A stretch of DNA of 64,000 bases from Takakia lepidozioides (lineage: Eukaryota > Streptophyta > Takakiopsida > Takakiales > Takakiaceae): contig CM060731.1 in assembly GCA_030704615.1 (NCBI GenBank), positions 89,880,756 through 89,944,755 on the forward strand, written 5' to 3'. The notes below the pieces were generated by a model, which did not search any database, was not told the origin of the DNA, and saw nothing but the letters and a program-made list of their open reading frames with translations. Numbering within the stretch: the stretch's first letter is position 1; each line of letters starts with the position of its first letter. Below are positions 44,861 through 56,504 of this stretch, in pieces. The position numbers and the translations under genes are program-made.

Positions 44861-45250
44861 GTACACAGTACAGCATTTCTGGTGCTGCAGGGTAAGGGCC
44901 ACCAGTAGTGAGCCCTTAACATTCATGGACTCCATGTGCAGAGATCTTCTTTCATAAGAAAGTCATGGGAAAGAGCAACAATCTTTCTTCAGAGTTACTT
45001 GTAAGGAATCCACACACAATTACTCAAGATTGTTGAGCCCGAGAAGAAGGCACCTCACAATCTTCCTGGATGATAGGTAACCCCCTCTATTGAAATAAAT
45101 CATCTGGAGAAGTTGCGTGGTAAGGCCTTGACAGCAGTCACTTCAATTTGTGATCTGGAATAAAAGCTGGTGTTTGTGGTAGACATTAAGATCGTAAGAA
45201 GAAAGAATTTGATAAGAGAATCAAGAATACAAAGCCCTTGCAGTAGATGA
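44861..45250. other. No gene recognised
   Basis: Spacer between the candidate exons and the 3' end of the aldehyde dehydrogenase gene; presumably its 3' untranslated region at the right edge. Confidence 0.5.
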
Positions 45251-46714
45251 TTATGCAAGGGGATTTTGAAGAAAGATCCCCTTTGGTTGAACGAATGCCC
45301 GCAGGCCATCCACGCCAAGAGTGACTCCCAGGCCAGACCCCTTTCGACCAGACCAGGGTAGGCGAGGGGACACGCGATCACAACAGTTCCAGTACCCTGT
45401 GCCAACATCCAGCTCTCTAAGAATCTGCTCGGCGTCTTCGCTATGCTTGCAAAAGACACTGGCTGTGAGTCCATAGGGAGTGTCCTTCATTAGTGCTGCG
45501 GCCTCCGCATCTCCATCCACTGCTTGGATGCCAATTATCGGTCCAAAGGATTCATCTCGCATAACTTGCATTGTGTGGTTCACATCTGTCAAAACAGTGG
45601 GAGTGAAATAGAAACCATTCGACAAGGCATTGGTCTCCCAACCAGTGTGCAACACGGTATTTGCTCCCTTATCCACTGCATCTTTCACCTGTGAGCTAAG
45701 AAAAGGGAGTTGCGGTTGTCGTGCCACTGGCCCTATGTACGTGTCTGATTTCATAGGGTCGCCCACTTTGAATGACTTCACATTCCGAATAAAATGATCC
45801 AGGAACTCTCCATAGATTTCCTTATCAACATAGACCCTCTCCACTGAGCAACAGCTCTGCCCACAGTTGTAAAAGGCTCCATCAGCTATGGTGGAAGCTG
45901 CGGCAGCCACATTTGGGACATCTTTTCTCACGTATACTGGATCTTTGCCCCCCAGTTCCAGCTGAACTTTCACAAGGTTAGGTGCAACTTGTTTGGCAAT
46001 TTCCAAGCCAATTTTGTGGGAGCCTGTAAAGAAGAGACCACCAAGACCTTTCAGTGATGCTACTGCAGCCCCTGTCCCTCCCCTGCCTGTTGTCATCACA
46101 AAGACATCCTTTGGAACACCTGCCTCATAAAGAAGGCGACAGATCTCAGAACCCGTGAGCGACGCATGCTCACTAGGCTTGTAAAGCACGGAATTTCCCG
46201 TGAGCAGGGCAGCGGCAAACACATTGGCCGACACAAAGTACGGATAATTCCATGCTGAGATGTTGGCCACCACACCGAGTGGCTCATATAGGACCTTCTC
46301 CCGCACCTGACTTGTCTCTAACACAATCTGCTCTTGAAGCACCTTTTCATAATGTTCCAAGTAAAACTTTACCCGATCTACAGTAGCCCGTACTTCATTC
46401 TTGGACTGCGAAATGGGCTTCCCCATCTCCGTGGTCAATGTTTTGGCAAGCAATGGCATGCTCATCCGGAGAAGCTCGTTGAACCTCTCCAGCGCTGCCT
46501 TGCGTTCCGCCACCGGTACAACCTTCCATCTCTTTTGCCCTGCAGCCAATTCTTCATACTTCGCTGCCACTTCTTCAGGAGAATCCTCGTGAATTTCCCC
46601 GATTGTCTTTCCCGTGGCGGGATTCACCACATCGAAAAATGGGGAGCGCTGCACTTTGAACCGACGCAGCAGCTGCAAGGACCTGGCCCCCGCCACCGCC
46701 ATCGATCTGCACAT
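45251..46714 (-). CDS. NAD(P)-dependent aldehyde dehydrogenase
   Basis: 487 codons without introns. I start at ATG 46,714 (MCRSMAVAGARSLQLL); the open frame continues to 47,095 but overlaps the opposite prefoldin gene and has no conserved content there. Domain order is that of the ALDH superfamily: FFDVVNPATG, the substrate/NAD region ISAWNYPYFV, YKPSEHASLTG, FFTGSHKIGLEIAK (glycine motif), VQLELGGKDP (general-base Glu), FYNCGQSCCSVERVYV (catalytic Cys) and DESFGPIIGIQ. It oxidises an aldehyde to an acid using NAD or NADP; the substrate is not evident. The first 25 residues are Arg-rich and lack acids, so a mitochondrial targeting peptide is possible. It lies head to head with prefoldin subunit 2, 243 bp apart. 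Intact, unlike nearly everything else in the window. Confidence 0.93.
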   Translation of the reverse strand: MCRSMAVAGARSLQLLRRFKVQRSPFFDVVNPATGKTIGEIHEDSPEEVAAKYEELAAGQKRWKVVPVAERKAALERFNELLRMSMPLLAKTLTTEMGKPISQSKNEVRATVDRVKFYLEHYEKVLQEQIVLETSQVREKVLYEPLGVVANISAWNYPYFVSANVFAAALLTGNSVLYKPSEHASLTGSEICRLLYEAGVPKDVFVMTTGRGGTGAAVASLKGLGGLFFTGSHKIGLEIAKQVAPNLVKVQLELGGKDPVYVRKDVPNVAAAASTIADGAFYNCGQSCCSVERVYVDKEIYGEFLDHFIRNVKSFKVGDPMKSDTYIGPVARQPQLPFLSSQVKDAVDKGANTVLHTGWETNALSNGFYFTPTVLTDVNHTMQVMRDESFGPIIGIQAVDGDAEAAALMKDTPYGLTASVFCKHSEDAEQILRELDVGTGYWNCCDRVSPRLPWSGRKGSGLGVTLGVDGLRAFVQPKGIFLQNPLA

Positions 46715-46957
46715 GGTCTCTTGCAACTCCTCTTCAGCGGGAAGTGCAGGATGTTGATCATTACCCCATTGCCAACCATTTGGATGCCTACATCCAATAA
46801 TAGGATGTGAAAATGGCCCTAATGGATGCAAAGAATGGATGACAATCGAACGGGATATGGCAGAATTAGGGTCCACCCGTGCCAATGACGGCGATTTTCT
46901 TGTTGGTGTACTTGTTGCCAGAGCAAATTCAGCGTCTATCCTGTGTGCGAAGAATCG
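46715..46957. promoter_or_regulatory. Shared head-to-head promoter region
   Basis: Only 243 bp separate the two start codons, so both 5' untranslated regions and promoters must fit here; a bidirectional promoter is likely. I see no convincing TATA box facing either way. Confidence 0.5.
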
Positions 46958-47401
46958 ATGGGAGCAAATGTAGCGGATAAGCCACTTGAACTGATCAATG
47001 AGCAAGCAGTGGCTGGCAAGTGGAGCTTCTTGCGGTCGGAGCTCAACCAGCTCTACTCGAAGATCAATGATCTGGAGCTGGAATTGAATGAACACACTCT
47101 AGTGATTAATGCTATCCGTCCCCTAGATCCTAAAAGAAAATGCTACAGAATGATAGGTGGAGTACTGGTGGAGCGGACGGTGGGAGAAGTATTGCCTGCT
47201 GTGCAACGAAATAGGGACGGGCTACAAGAGGTGATTGGCAGGCTTACAGAAGCTCTGGAGAAGAAAAGGAACGAGTTTTCCGATTTTGAATCAAAGTACA
47301 AGATCAAGATTCGAAGAGGGGACGAGGTTTTTGCAAGGGATGAGGAGCGGAAGGAGAGGGCTGCACAAGGGGTGCTAGTTGGTCCTGCGTCGGGCGTGTA
47401 G
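46958..47401 (+). CDS. PFD2: Prefoldin subunit 2
   Basis: 147 codons, intronless. I choose ATG 46,958 (MGANVADKPLELINEQ); the frame upstream opens only with a GTG. The protein has the beta-class prefoldin plan: an N-terminal helix (LRSELNQLYSKINDLELELN), the conserved HTLVINAI, RKCYRMIGGVLVERTV (the beta-hairpin core, diagnostic of subunit 2) and VLPAVQRN, then a second long helix (LTEALEKKRNEFSDFESKYK). Prefoldin is a six-subunit cytosolic co-chaperone that captures nascent actin and tubulin for the CCT chaperonin; subunit 2 is one of four beta-type subunits. Length is normal. It is expected to be expressed in all cells and is probably co-regulated with the divergent aldehyde dehydrogenase through the short shared promoter. 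Confidence 0.95.
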   Translation: MGANVADKPLELINEQAVAGKWSFLRSELNQLYSKINDLELELNEHTLVINAIRPLDPKRKCYRMIGGVLVERTVGEVLPAVQRNRDGLQEVIGRLTEALEKKRNEFSDFESKYKIKIRRGDEVFARDEERKERAAQGVLVGPASGV

Positions 47402-49547
47402 GAGACTTTGTCCTCCGGATGTTAGGATTTTGTCAGGTTAGTCGATGTGAGAGACTATCTATCTTTGATGCGAAATTTCTGTGTAGTTATGATGCGAAAT
47501 GAATGAATTCGTAGCTTGTGGGATAGTAAGGGCCAGATGTGGTGATGAAAGATGATGAATATAAAGACTCCCTTGTCCGAGTGGAAGGAAAGGAAAGAAG
47601 GGTGTCATACTCCGCCACACTATCTTGAATGATGTTGCTGCTGTCCAATATTTGTTTGCAACAATATCTGCTGCAAAAGAGAGAGATAGAGAAAGGAAGG
47701 AAGAAACGTTTTTCCGAAGCTCAAACAGCCAACAGAAAACAATATAAAAAATTGGAACCGGCCACCGCAACCAGAAGACTAAAATTTGACAGATTCTCCA
47801 AGGTGGAGAGCCTCATGCAGATATTTTGCAAAGCCTCTCCGATCCTCATAATGGAATACCTCTGTCAGGGATTGAATGTCCTTAAATAGGCAGAAGTCGT
47901 GGTCCCGGACTTTGTAGTTGAAGAAGAATTGTTCTTCCATCAGCGCAAGCAGGACAGAGGTATTCAGCATGCTGCAGCTTATACGATCTGCCAATCCCTA
48001 TTCATCCTCAGGCTATGTGAGCCCACCTTGAATCGCCCCAATGCCAGGGAAAGAGAGGGAAAGACAAACAAGGAAAATAAGTAGCTGGGCTGTCAGGTTC
48101 CATCCTTGTGGAAGACAGAAGGTATCTTGATAGAACTGTACGTGGCTCCTGCTGCCCTTACCCTCTTAACTCTCCATCTTCTTTATGAAACCTTCCCAAT
48201 GATTGCACATTTCTGCTTGAGGTTCAACCTTCCAGGAATCAATGTCTAGTATGTTAACCTACCCAGACCAACAGCAGCGAAGAAACTCATATGTGACCAC
48301 CACTTTGTGCCTCCGGGAAAAAACCATTGAGATAATTCAGCAGGAGACATCTCAAACACCCTAAGGAACAGAAATTCCACTCGATTGTCACAAAACCCAT
48401 GAATATCCCTATCAAAACAATCAGTTTTGAAAACTTAGGTCTGCCCAGTAACCTCCGTGTACACAAGCTCTCATTTCAAGCACTTTGAGATTACAAGCGT
48501 CTGCAATACCCTACAGGAAGCTGTACTAAACTGGCTCTCAACTACATCCAGTCTCCGATCCAGCGCTTGGTATTTAACCTCTGTTAGCCAGTAAGGCCAA
48601 CCACTGACCTCACCTGTAAGTGTTTAATCAGTTGGAACCCCAGGGGACTAGGTGGTCAATTTCACAATCCTATTAAGCTTTTTCTGAAAACTTAGGAAGA
48701 TGTGTCATAATCATAGGCAACTTCTAAGGTTGTTTCTTGTGCCATCCTTTTACTAGTTTCTAGCTGTTTGACCATTTCTGAAGTGCATCGCACTAACTGT
48801 GTGGGTGTTTGCCAAATGCTGGAAGCCATCTTCCCAAGTAGGGTACACACACAACCTCCTATTCATCAGTAATCCATGCCTGCCATGCCCTGTATCTCCT
48901 TGTCTTCCTTAGGCATTTCTGCCACCACTGCCTCTGTTGTGGTCATCAGTGATGACATTGCAGCCAAAAAGTGTGAGAGTGGAGGGGCCTCTCATGGCCA
49001 ATGTACAAGGGGTATGGTGAGTACCCTAGGGACTTCCGTGTAGAGATGGCATTATGCAGGTGGGTGCAGGTGGGTGGTAATTTGGCATATCTGTAACCAG
49101 TTGTTTGATGGTTCATATTTCTATTACCGCTAATTAATTTTGAAATTTAAAATTTGTTGTGGCATGTTATGGTTGGAGGATATACCAAGGTGGGGAAAGG
49201 GTGAAGTGAAAAAGACGGGCGTTGCTAAGTGTGAAGTAAAGGAGAGAGACGTTGTTAAGTGTGAAGTGATGTGTGATATGGAGGTGTAGGAGCGATCGGA
49301 AGCATTGTCGATGCACGCCATGTTTAGGGTTTGATCACTGGAATATTATGATGAAGGATTTAACAAGCATAGGTGTATGTGGTAAGAACTTGTCTGGAAG
49401 ACATGAGCAAATGACGGGGAAGGTTTGAAGAAGAGGTCAGGAATTTGCAGAACTTTTCATCAACAAAAGGGTTGTATTCTCCATCCTTTGTTAGAGTTTG
49501 CGAATGAGGTGGCACGAAGAGGAGTGCTTTCTGTACAATTTTTGTGG
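47402..49547. other. No gene recognised
   Basis: About 2.1 kb of unique-looking sequence after prefoldin. An open frame at 47,459-47,770 (minus) is low-complexity Ser/Phe-rich text and not convincing. A short GAAGTGA-rich stretch lies at 49,190-49,290. Confidence 0.5.
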
Positions 49548-51185
49548 GGAGCATGGCCTCTGGACTTCCTAAAGGAGGAAAGGGTGGAAAGCTTGGCAAA
49601 ACGGTTTGAGCGTTGCAAGGCCAGCAGTTTGTGCGGTCTTTTGTTCATGTTTTATGTAAGGTTTTGTTTTCCCACCCTCCACCCTGAAGCCCATGATTGC
49701 ATTTTTTCCGCTTTTGTTTCTACGTTGGGAGATGCCAGTGGGTTCATGGGTTGTCTTTGATTCGACTGTTCCCTGCTGGCGGACAGAATTTTTATTGGGA
49801 ACCTTGGTAGCATGATGTCAATGGTAGACCTTAATGTAGCACCAGATTATCATTCGGGCCCAAAGACCATTGTAATATCGGGTTGGTGTATCTAAACCGG
49901 CTTTCGAAGAGTTAGCTCTTTGAAAGCTTGCTTGGGCCATACTCGCAACTGTGTGTCAGAGCTAACGTCCACAGGGCCCTGTCAGTTTGGACACCTGCCC
50001 CCGAAATGCTACAGCCAACTCCGAAACTGTAGTTTTTCGTATGGAAGCAATACCACCTTAATCCTAGTCTTTTGGTGGCACAACCATTTGGATTGGAAGA
50101 TATGGAACAAGTCAAACTGAAAGATACATTTTTTGGGGCCCATTTGATCCAATATATGTTTTCTCCTCAGTCTCATGCCAAATCATCAGGTCTGACTGTG
50201 TTGGGAAATAGCTAGAAGTTCTTGGAGAAGTTGGAAGCCAACTGTATGCATCTTAGTAATCATCTAACCTCAGTTAGTGCAGCTTCAAGCGAAGTGAAGT
50301 CTGATTGCTGATCATGGAGGCGAAGATTGCTGATTACAGGCGTGCCACATCATCTCAGCCTGTCATAGTCTGTGTGGGGGAGCATGGCCTCTGAACTTCC
50401 TAAAGGAGGAAAGGGTGGAAAGCTTGGCAGGAAGGCTTGAGTGTTGTGAGGCCAGCAACTTTTGTGGTCTTTTGTTCATGTTTTATGCAAGGTTTTGCTT
50501 TCCCACCCTCCACCCTGAAGCCCATGATTGTAAATTTTACGCTTTTGTTTCTACATCGTGCTAAGGGCTTCATTTCAAATTCGAGGGGAGATGCCAGTGG
50601 GTTCATGGGTTGTCTTTGATTCGGCTGTTTCTCTGCTGACGGACAGAATTATATTGGGAAAACCCCGGTAGCATGATGTCAATGGTAGACCTTAATGTAG
50701 CACCAAATTATCATTCGGGCACAAGGACCATTATTGTATCGGGTTGGTGTTTCTAAACCGCTCTGGAAGAGTTAGCAACCTGCTTGAGCCATACTCGCAA
50801 AAGTGTGTCAGAGCTAACGTCCACAGGGCCCTGTTAGTGTGGACTCCTGCCCCCAAAAAGTTGCAGCTAACTCTGAAACTGTAGTTTTTCCTATGGCAAC
50901 ACCACCTTAATCCTAGTATTGTGGTGGCACCACCATTTGGATTGGGAGATAAGGAACAAGTCAAACTGATGATACAAATTTTGGGGCCACATTGATCCGA
51001 CGTATGTTTTCCCCTCAGCCTCATGCCAAATCATCAGGTCTAACTCTGTTTGGAAGTTCTTGGAGGAGTTGGAAGCCAACTGTATGCATTGTAGTAATCA
51101 TCTAACCTCAGTTAGTGCGCTTCGAGTGAAGTGAAGTCAGATTGCTGATCATGGAGGCAAAGATTGCTGATTACAGGCATGCCAC
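49548..51185. repeat. Tandem duplication, two copies of about 0.8 kb
   Basis: Copy 1 (about 49,548-50,345) and copy 2 (about 50,381-51,185) are about 835 bp apart and near identical. Both start GCATGGCCTCTG and CTTCCTAAAGGAGGAAAGGG, share GATGCCAGTGGGTTCATGGG, and end CAAGATTGCTGATTACAGGC-like text. Small insertions distinguish them (for example 25 bp near 50,560 only in copy 2). No coding content is convincing. Confidence 0.85.
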
Positions 51186-51981
51186 ATCATCCCGCGTCTC
51201 TAGCCTCCAGCAACGCCTCAGGAAGGAATGCAGGTACCACAGGGCGGCAAGCATCGACCATAGCTCTTATGTTAGGTTCAACCCCCGTCTTGTTTCTTGG
51301 AGAGTGTACACCAGTTGCTCTGTTTGTCTGCTTGAATGATTTTCCACAGCCACCAACTGTAGGCACCCCTGTTCCTGTCTCCAATGGATCTCATTCTGAT
51401 GATGCATCAGAGACCACAGGGGCTTCTATCAATATGCAAACAGGTTCTGCTCCTTCTTTGTCTCCTGAAAACCGCTAGAGGTTCCATTTTTATTGATACT
51501 GGGTGCAGAGAGAGTAGGGAGTGAGGAGGGTTGGGCCTTTTGGAGAACAATATGGAAACTACGTGCTAGTAAGGTGGGGTGTCTGGTCTGTATTCGTTCA
51601 TCGCATTGGGCAGCCCGACATTGCATTGATTCTTCGTTATTCTTGCAGAATGTGGCAGAGGTGAAAAAGTAGGCGAGCACTACTTTATGAAGCTAAGCTA
51701 CCCATTCAAGGTGCTTGCTCCACCTCTTTGAAGTCAGTCCTTCAGCCCCGCTTCTGTATTTCCAAGTAAGTGGTAAAGAAATAGTTTGTAAGTGACTCAG
51801 TCAAGTTCTGTTTCGATTTCTCATATAGAATCTCTCTACAATCTTCATTTCTTTGAATAAGCTGACATTTATCATCTTAAAAGAATTATGAGTCAATCGA
51901 AGAAGATCCAGTGGTGACATTTGAAATAAGTGCAGAAAGAGTGGCGGGTGAATTTCTGAAATGGAAGTGTTGACAATACAG
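51186..51981. other. No gene recognised
   Basis: Sequence between the tandem duplication and a candidate exon. A plus frame at 51,164-51,478 lacks motifs. Confidence 0.45.
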
Positions 51982-52063
51982 TGGTAAGGTTGCAAACCCT
52001 ACTGTCAAGCCTGAGATTGACCCTTCCACTGTTGAAGCTGTGGACATTCGGGTTGGCATCATT
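51982..52063 (+). CDS. Isolated exon resembling the start of a tRNA-binding domain
   Basis: Bounded by CAATACAG and ATT|GTAAGTA. It translates as GKVANPTVKPEIDP followed by STVEAVDIRVGII. The DIRVG start is typical of the EMAP-II/Arc1p-like tRNA-binding fold found in aminoacyl-tRNA synthetase cofactors and plant methionyl-tRNA synthetase. The rest of the domain is not seen downstream before LINE sequence. A second small exon-like piece at 52,523-52,606 (GTGCAG acceptor, ACT|GTAAGA donor; VTDAEMSVKRGKPTLSRTHF) may or may not belong to it. Probably a gene fragment. Confidence 0.35.
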
Positions 52064-52639
52064 GTAAGTACATTTTTATTAAGTTGAAGGTCTCTCCCTC
52101 CATACTGACTGCCTTTACACGTCATGAATTTGCAAACAGTGTAGTTATTTACCAGAAGCAGCAGCATTGTAATCCTCATAAGGGTTACTGAATCTCTTGT
52201 TTGGAATTTGGTACCAACACTCCCTAGTCTCGTCCCAGAAGACTCAAAGAACCTACCGTAGTTTCTGAGGATTGCAGATGTGGATTCAAAGTCTAGCGTG
52301 AGGCTATAGTGCCCAAACCACCAGGATCTCTGTTGGAGGCTCACCAGGCTGACATACTGATTGCATTTTGGGCAGCTGGGGTCTTGCAGACAACTTCAGG
52401 GGAGGCTTGATCTGAAATCTTCAGACGTAAAGGACTTAAGCTGTGTTCTTAAAGGAATTTGACCAGGCCTTGTTTATGATTATAGTTGAACAATCTAATA
52501 TTGTCACTGGTGCTGAGTGCAGACAGATGCTAAGGCAGTGACAGATGCAGAGATGAGTGTGAAGCGCGGGAAGCCGACACTTAGTCGTACACACTTCCAG
52601 CTGACTGTAAGACCTCTCTCTCTCTCTCTTGTTCTCTTC

Positions 52640-53870
52640 ACTGAACAATATGAAGTAAGGGATAAAACTTGCCTGAACTTGTTTCCATTTCGCGACATGG
52701 ATGAGGACCTTAAGGATGATCTGAAGGGCCTACCTACCCTCGACACTAGACTAGAATTCAAACTCAGAGCAGGGAGTCTACCATTGAACAATATGCATAG
52801 AGGAAATGAAGAGTATCAAAGCCTGATGTGCTGGTGTCCTGAAGATAATATCCATTTTCTGATACAATGCTCTGGGGTATTCTCATCAAAGAATTACCCT
52901 CAAGAACATTGTCTTGCACGTATATCCACTAACTTTCAATTTGGAGGCCGAGCCTAAAGCCCTGGCCCTGTCGTGGTGTATTTCTGGGCAGCTCACACAC
53001 AGCAAGTTGATGCTTGCGTGAAGTGCTTTCTAGAGGAAATCTGGAAAGCCCAAACTATTTGTTTATATCAAGGTAAGTCCCAACTTCTGGAGTGAGCCCC
53101 TCACAAAGGTAGTGTCTGTTCCCTCTTGTTCTGGACGAAACTGGGTGCGGGGTCTATGGCCACAAGGCTACGGCAACAACTTATTATGAATACATTCTTT
53201 TGTCATTTGTTGTCTGTTGCAGTGGGTTCTTGTTGTGTTCCCCTGTGGATATATAATGTTTCTCACTTTCTTTCTTTTTCCTCTCCCAGTGATGGCAAAA
53301 GTTTAGTAGCATATATGTCAGTTCTGAAGCTCACCACAATATTCAGAACAGTTGATCGAATCTACTTTCATCAGACTGGCCGGTACCTTTCACCCTTTTG
53401 AATATGACTACAAATAAAGGACCACAGTCCAGCCCCCCTTCCTCGCCCTGCCCATTTCCGTCTCTCTTTTTCCTCTCTGCAAATTGATGCAAAGAGGAAA
53501 GGGGGATTGCAAATGCCCGTTGTGTGGGCAACCTGAGGACAATATTCACTTTCTGATTCATTGTCCTGGGTACTCTCACCAGGAGACACCCTCTTCAAAT
53601 CCATCAAGGGATTTGTTCCTGTACCTCTCTTTACCAACTTCGAAAATCTCGAGGCTGAGCCAAAAGACCAGGCCCTTCTGGGGCAAATCACACACAACAG
53701 ATTGATGTTTGTGTATAGGGATAGGATATCTGGAAAACTCGGATCAATTGTCTGTTCAAGGTAAGTCATACTATCGGCCCTAACAAAGGTAGTTTCTGTC
53801 CCTTTGTGTTTCGCTCAAACTGGGCACGGGGTCGGCCACAAGGCTATGGCAAACAACGTCTTATGAGTAC
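52640..53870 (+). mobile_element. Two diverged LINE fragments in tandem
   Basis: Two related blocks: about 52,640-53,195 and about 53,440-53,870. Each encodes a piece of the RT zinc-binding region (CWCPEDNIHFLIQCSGV and CPLCGQPEDNIHFLIHCPGY), followed by the same non-coding end (GTAAGTC.., AACTGGGTGCGGGGTCTATG, CCACAAGGCTACGGCAACAA). A cognate of the end sequence lies near 19,920-20,030. Both are too broken to be functional. Confidence 0.6.
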
Positions 53871-54743
53871 ATCCTCTCTCTACTATGTGAAGTTTAATCT
53901 GCAACCGTCCATTGGACTCTACTATACAAAGTTGCGCACTTGACGAAGGCCAAAGAGATTCAGCAAGCAACAGATTTAAGGTTGTGCACCCCACGCGATG
54001 TTGGGTTTGGACATTTAAATGTGCAGATAAGCTGCCAAGCATTTCTGATCCTCATAATGAAAGAATTCATTGGGTTTCACAGAACAGACAGTGGAATCTC
54101 CTATGGATCTCATAATAAAGAGGACAGTAAAAGAAGTGTTCTTCAATTTGGATACATTGATTGGGCCTAGTGCATGCTGGGCATAATCCAACCCCCCTTC
54201 GACACCCTAGGGTACCCTAGGTACCTCTATCCCGTGGCTACTGATTTCTTTATAGAGCTCACCCCCGAAAAGGGGCAGTAGCCGTGAGGCGAAACCGGCG
54301 TAACTAAAATGGCTCTTAGTTACGCCGGTTTCGGCCGGAGTCTTCTCTCTCTGCGAACAAACTAGTTGCTTCAGACAACCCATTCGGTTAGTCATACATG
54401 CAACGGGGGTTATATTCTCAAGGATAGCCACGTGGCACCACCTTGGGGAACCTTGATTTTAACTTTGGACTTATCAAACTTTGACTTTTGACAAGGGGTG
54501 CGAGTTCATCAAGCCATTGCATGCGGGGGTGTCCGTGTGGCAGCGCAGCGCAACAATACATGTCGATTGCGAGAAACGACAAGTGTCATAGCCGCATTGG
54601 TCCGCGGCGCTACATAGGAGTTGTTCAGTAGACTTGAAGTGAACAACACCAAGTAAGTGACACAATTGGGAAGTGGGGAAGGCGACTTGTAGGTTCAAAT
54701 CGCACGACGCCACGTGCATGGGCTTGGGGTCATGATCACGCGT
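53871..54743. other. No gene; imperfect hairpin near 54,270-54,345
   Basis: No coding content. GAGGCGAAACCGGCGTAACTAA and its near reverse complement (TTAGTTACGCCGGTTTCGGC) face each other at 54,286-54,335, able to form a long hairpin. A B-box-like GGTTCAAATCG occurs at about 54,692, without a convincing A box. Confidence 0.5.
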
Positions 54744-54755
54744 AAGGCGCTGACA

Positions 54756-54928
54756 TATATATATATATATATAGACGCCTCCCGAAGGGAACTTAAATTA
54801 TGGTGTTTCTTGACCACAAGGGTTATTGCCTTCTAGACACCTTCATGACACACCAAACCGTGGTTTGAACCCACAACCACATCCAACGTGGTATGTGCCC
54901 ATTACCACTGGGCTACATGCTGGTTGTC
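54756..54928 (-). mobile_element. tRNA-derived SINE with 12-bp TSD
   Basis: Reading on the minus strand: a tRNA-like head with A box TAGCCCAGTGGTAATGG and B box GTGGGTTCAAACC, a short unrelated body, and a (TA)n tail at 54,756-54,772. Both sides carry AAGGCGCTGACA (54,744-54,755 and 54,929-54,940). Length is 173 bp. The internal RNA polymerase III promoter would drive transcription in known SINEs. Confidence 0.85.
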
Positions 54929-55079
54929 AAGGCGCTGACAACAATATGCTGTATTTCCCTTCACGACTTCCAGCGGTTTGGGCACTGTTGGATATAACTC
55001 TAGAAACCACTCAAGGAATGATGTGGCCTTCATATACCAGTTCAAGTGGTTCATGTTCAAGTCACACATGCAACTGTTT

Positions 55080-55380
55080 GATGATTAATCATTCATTGCA
55101 TGTAACCCACTCACTGAGTAGTCTTTCCTTCTGATATTGTGATGTCTTCTGCAAGACATAATGCTAGATCACAAATTTGAAAGCATTCTAAACAGGTGTA
55201 GCTGATGTGGGCTGATGTGGGAGATCTAGGAGGGGTTTGATAATTTTCCATTGGCATGTGTGCTTCTTAGGATTGACAGCAGTAATCTACTGTGACGATG
55301 AGAAACCGAGGGCTTGGCCAGAAGTGGGGTTTCTGAAGCTGCATGCCCATTTAAGATTTCTGCATGGTCTGTGAGGAAAT
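55080..55380 (+). repeat. Left arm of a 1.4-kb-spaced inverted repeat
   Basis: Contains CATTCATTGCATGTAACCCA, CTCACTGAGTAGTCTTTCC, GTGTAGCTGATGTGGG and GATGAGAAACC, all found reversed at 56,505-56,830. The 55,381-56,504 interval between the arms has no recognisable gene. Confidence 0.75.
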
Positions 55381-56504
55381 TCTGGAATCATGTTCTGTCA
55401 AGGTGAGAAGTGTCTCCTTTATGTTGATTTGGTTGTACTTTATTTTCACTAGCAGGCTGCACAAGAGCTTCTGCATGCGTAGGTGGGCATTATATATGTA
55501 TGTCCTTTCAGTTTTCAAGCCCATGTCAAGGAGCTCAACAATGCTTGGAATTGTGCTTTAAGGAAAGGTGCTCGAAGGGGTCATCAAGTATAGATGGGAA
55601 GGCATTACTTGTTGAGCAACGTGACATAAAGAACCACATCTCATACCTTATTATGTAGGTTCCTTTCTCCCCTTAAATTTCTGTCTGGATGCTCTGTGCG
55701 TTGCAAGGATGCATGTGCTTTAATTGTGATCTCAAGCATGGGGCATTCTGTGTACCTCACTTGAATACTTGCCCTTCACATGTTCTTTGTTTCCATTTCT
55801 TGGCAGAGTATACATCACTTCGGACAGTTTCACACTGTGGTCAGCGCGTAGCTTGAGGAAGGCTGACGGTGTGAAGTGAGGTGCACCTTAGTTGTAGGAA
55901 TTCCGTGCCTACCACGATGTTTATTCCTGAACAATCACTGAAGTAAAGTATTTGTGGAATTTTGCATCTTCTCGTTTGCTGCGACGTTCATGTCTTGTTT
56001 TTGCAATCTCACATGAACTTGATCACACGTATTTTCTAGGTTGGTGGGATATAGTATGCATGTGCAAGTTTTATCAATGACAGGGCCATGTTACTGTCAA
56101 TGACATTGTGCTATCCACTGGTGTTAGCCCATTGTAGATCTTCTGTGATAACGTCGCTGGAAGTACTTCTACACACTAGCATTTTTGGACTCTTAAGTCG
56201 TCCCCCCAACTTACACGAATCACTACGAGTGTCTGCTCTGTAACGTTTGGCACTTTTGTATGACCAGTAAACTAATTCACCACCACCTCTAAAAAACTAG
56301 AACATGCCAATGCTAAAGGCCTGCTCCTCAGCTTTCCTGGCACCCACAACCCTGCATGTAAGTTGCAAAGCCCAACACATAGACTAACCTGCTGCTGCAA
56401 AGCAAGTAAGGAAAATAATATTTAGTCTGTTCTACTTTTACCACAACGCTTATGTTCCACACAGCTGCTCCAGTACATCTGCTACCCAACAGCCCCAAAC
56501 AACC

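Noticed and set aside
46715-47095. N-terminal extension of aldehyde dehydrogenase to 47,095
   Set aside because: It runs antisense through prefoldin subunit 2 and shows no family similarity; ATG 46,714 gives the normal protein length.
47459-47770. A 103-codon minus-strand frame after prefoldin
   Set aside because: Ser/Phe-rich low complexity, no splice context, no recognisable family.
54820-54928. tRNA gene on the minus strand
   Set aside because: A and B boxes are present, but the acceptor and anticodon stems do not pair properly and the unit ends in (TA)n with a TSD, so it is a SINE.
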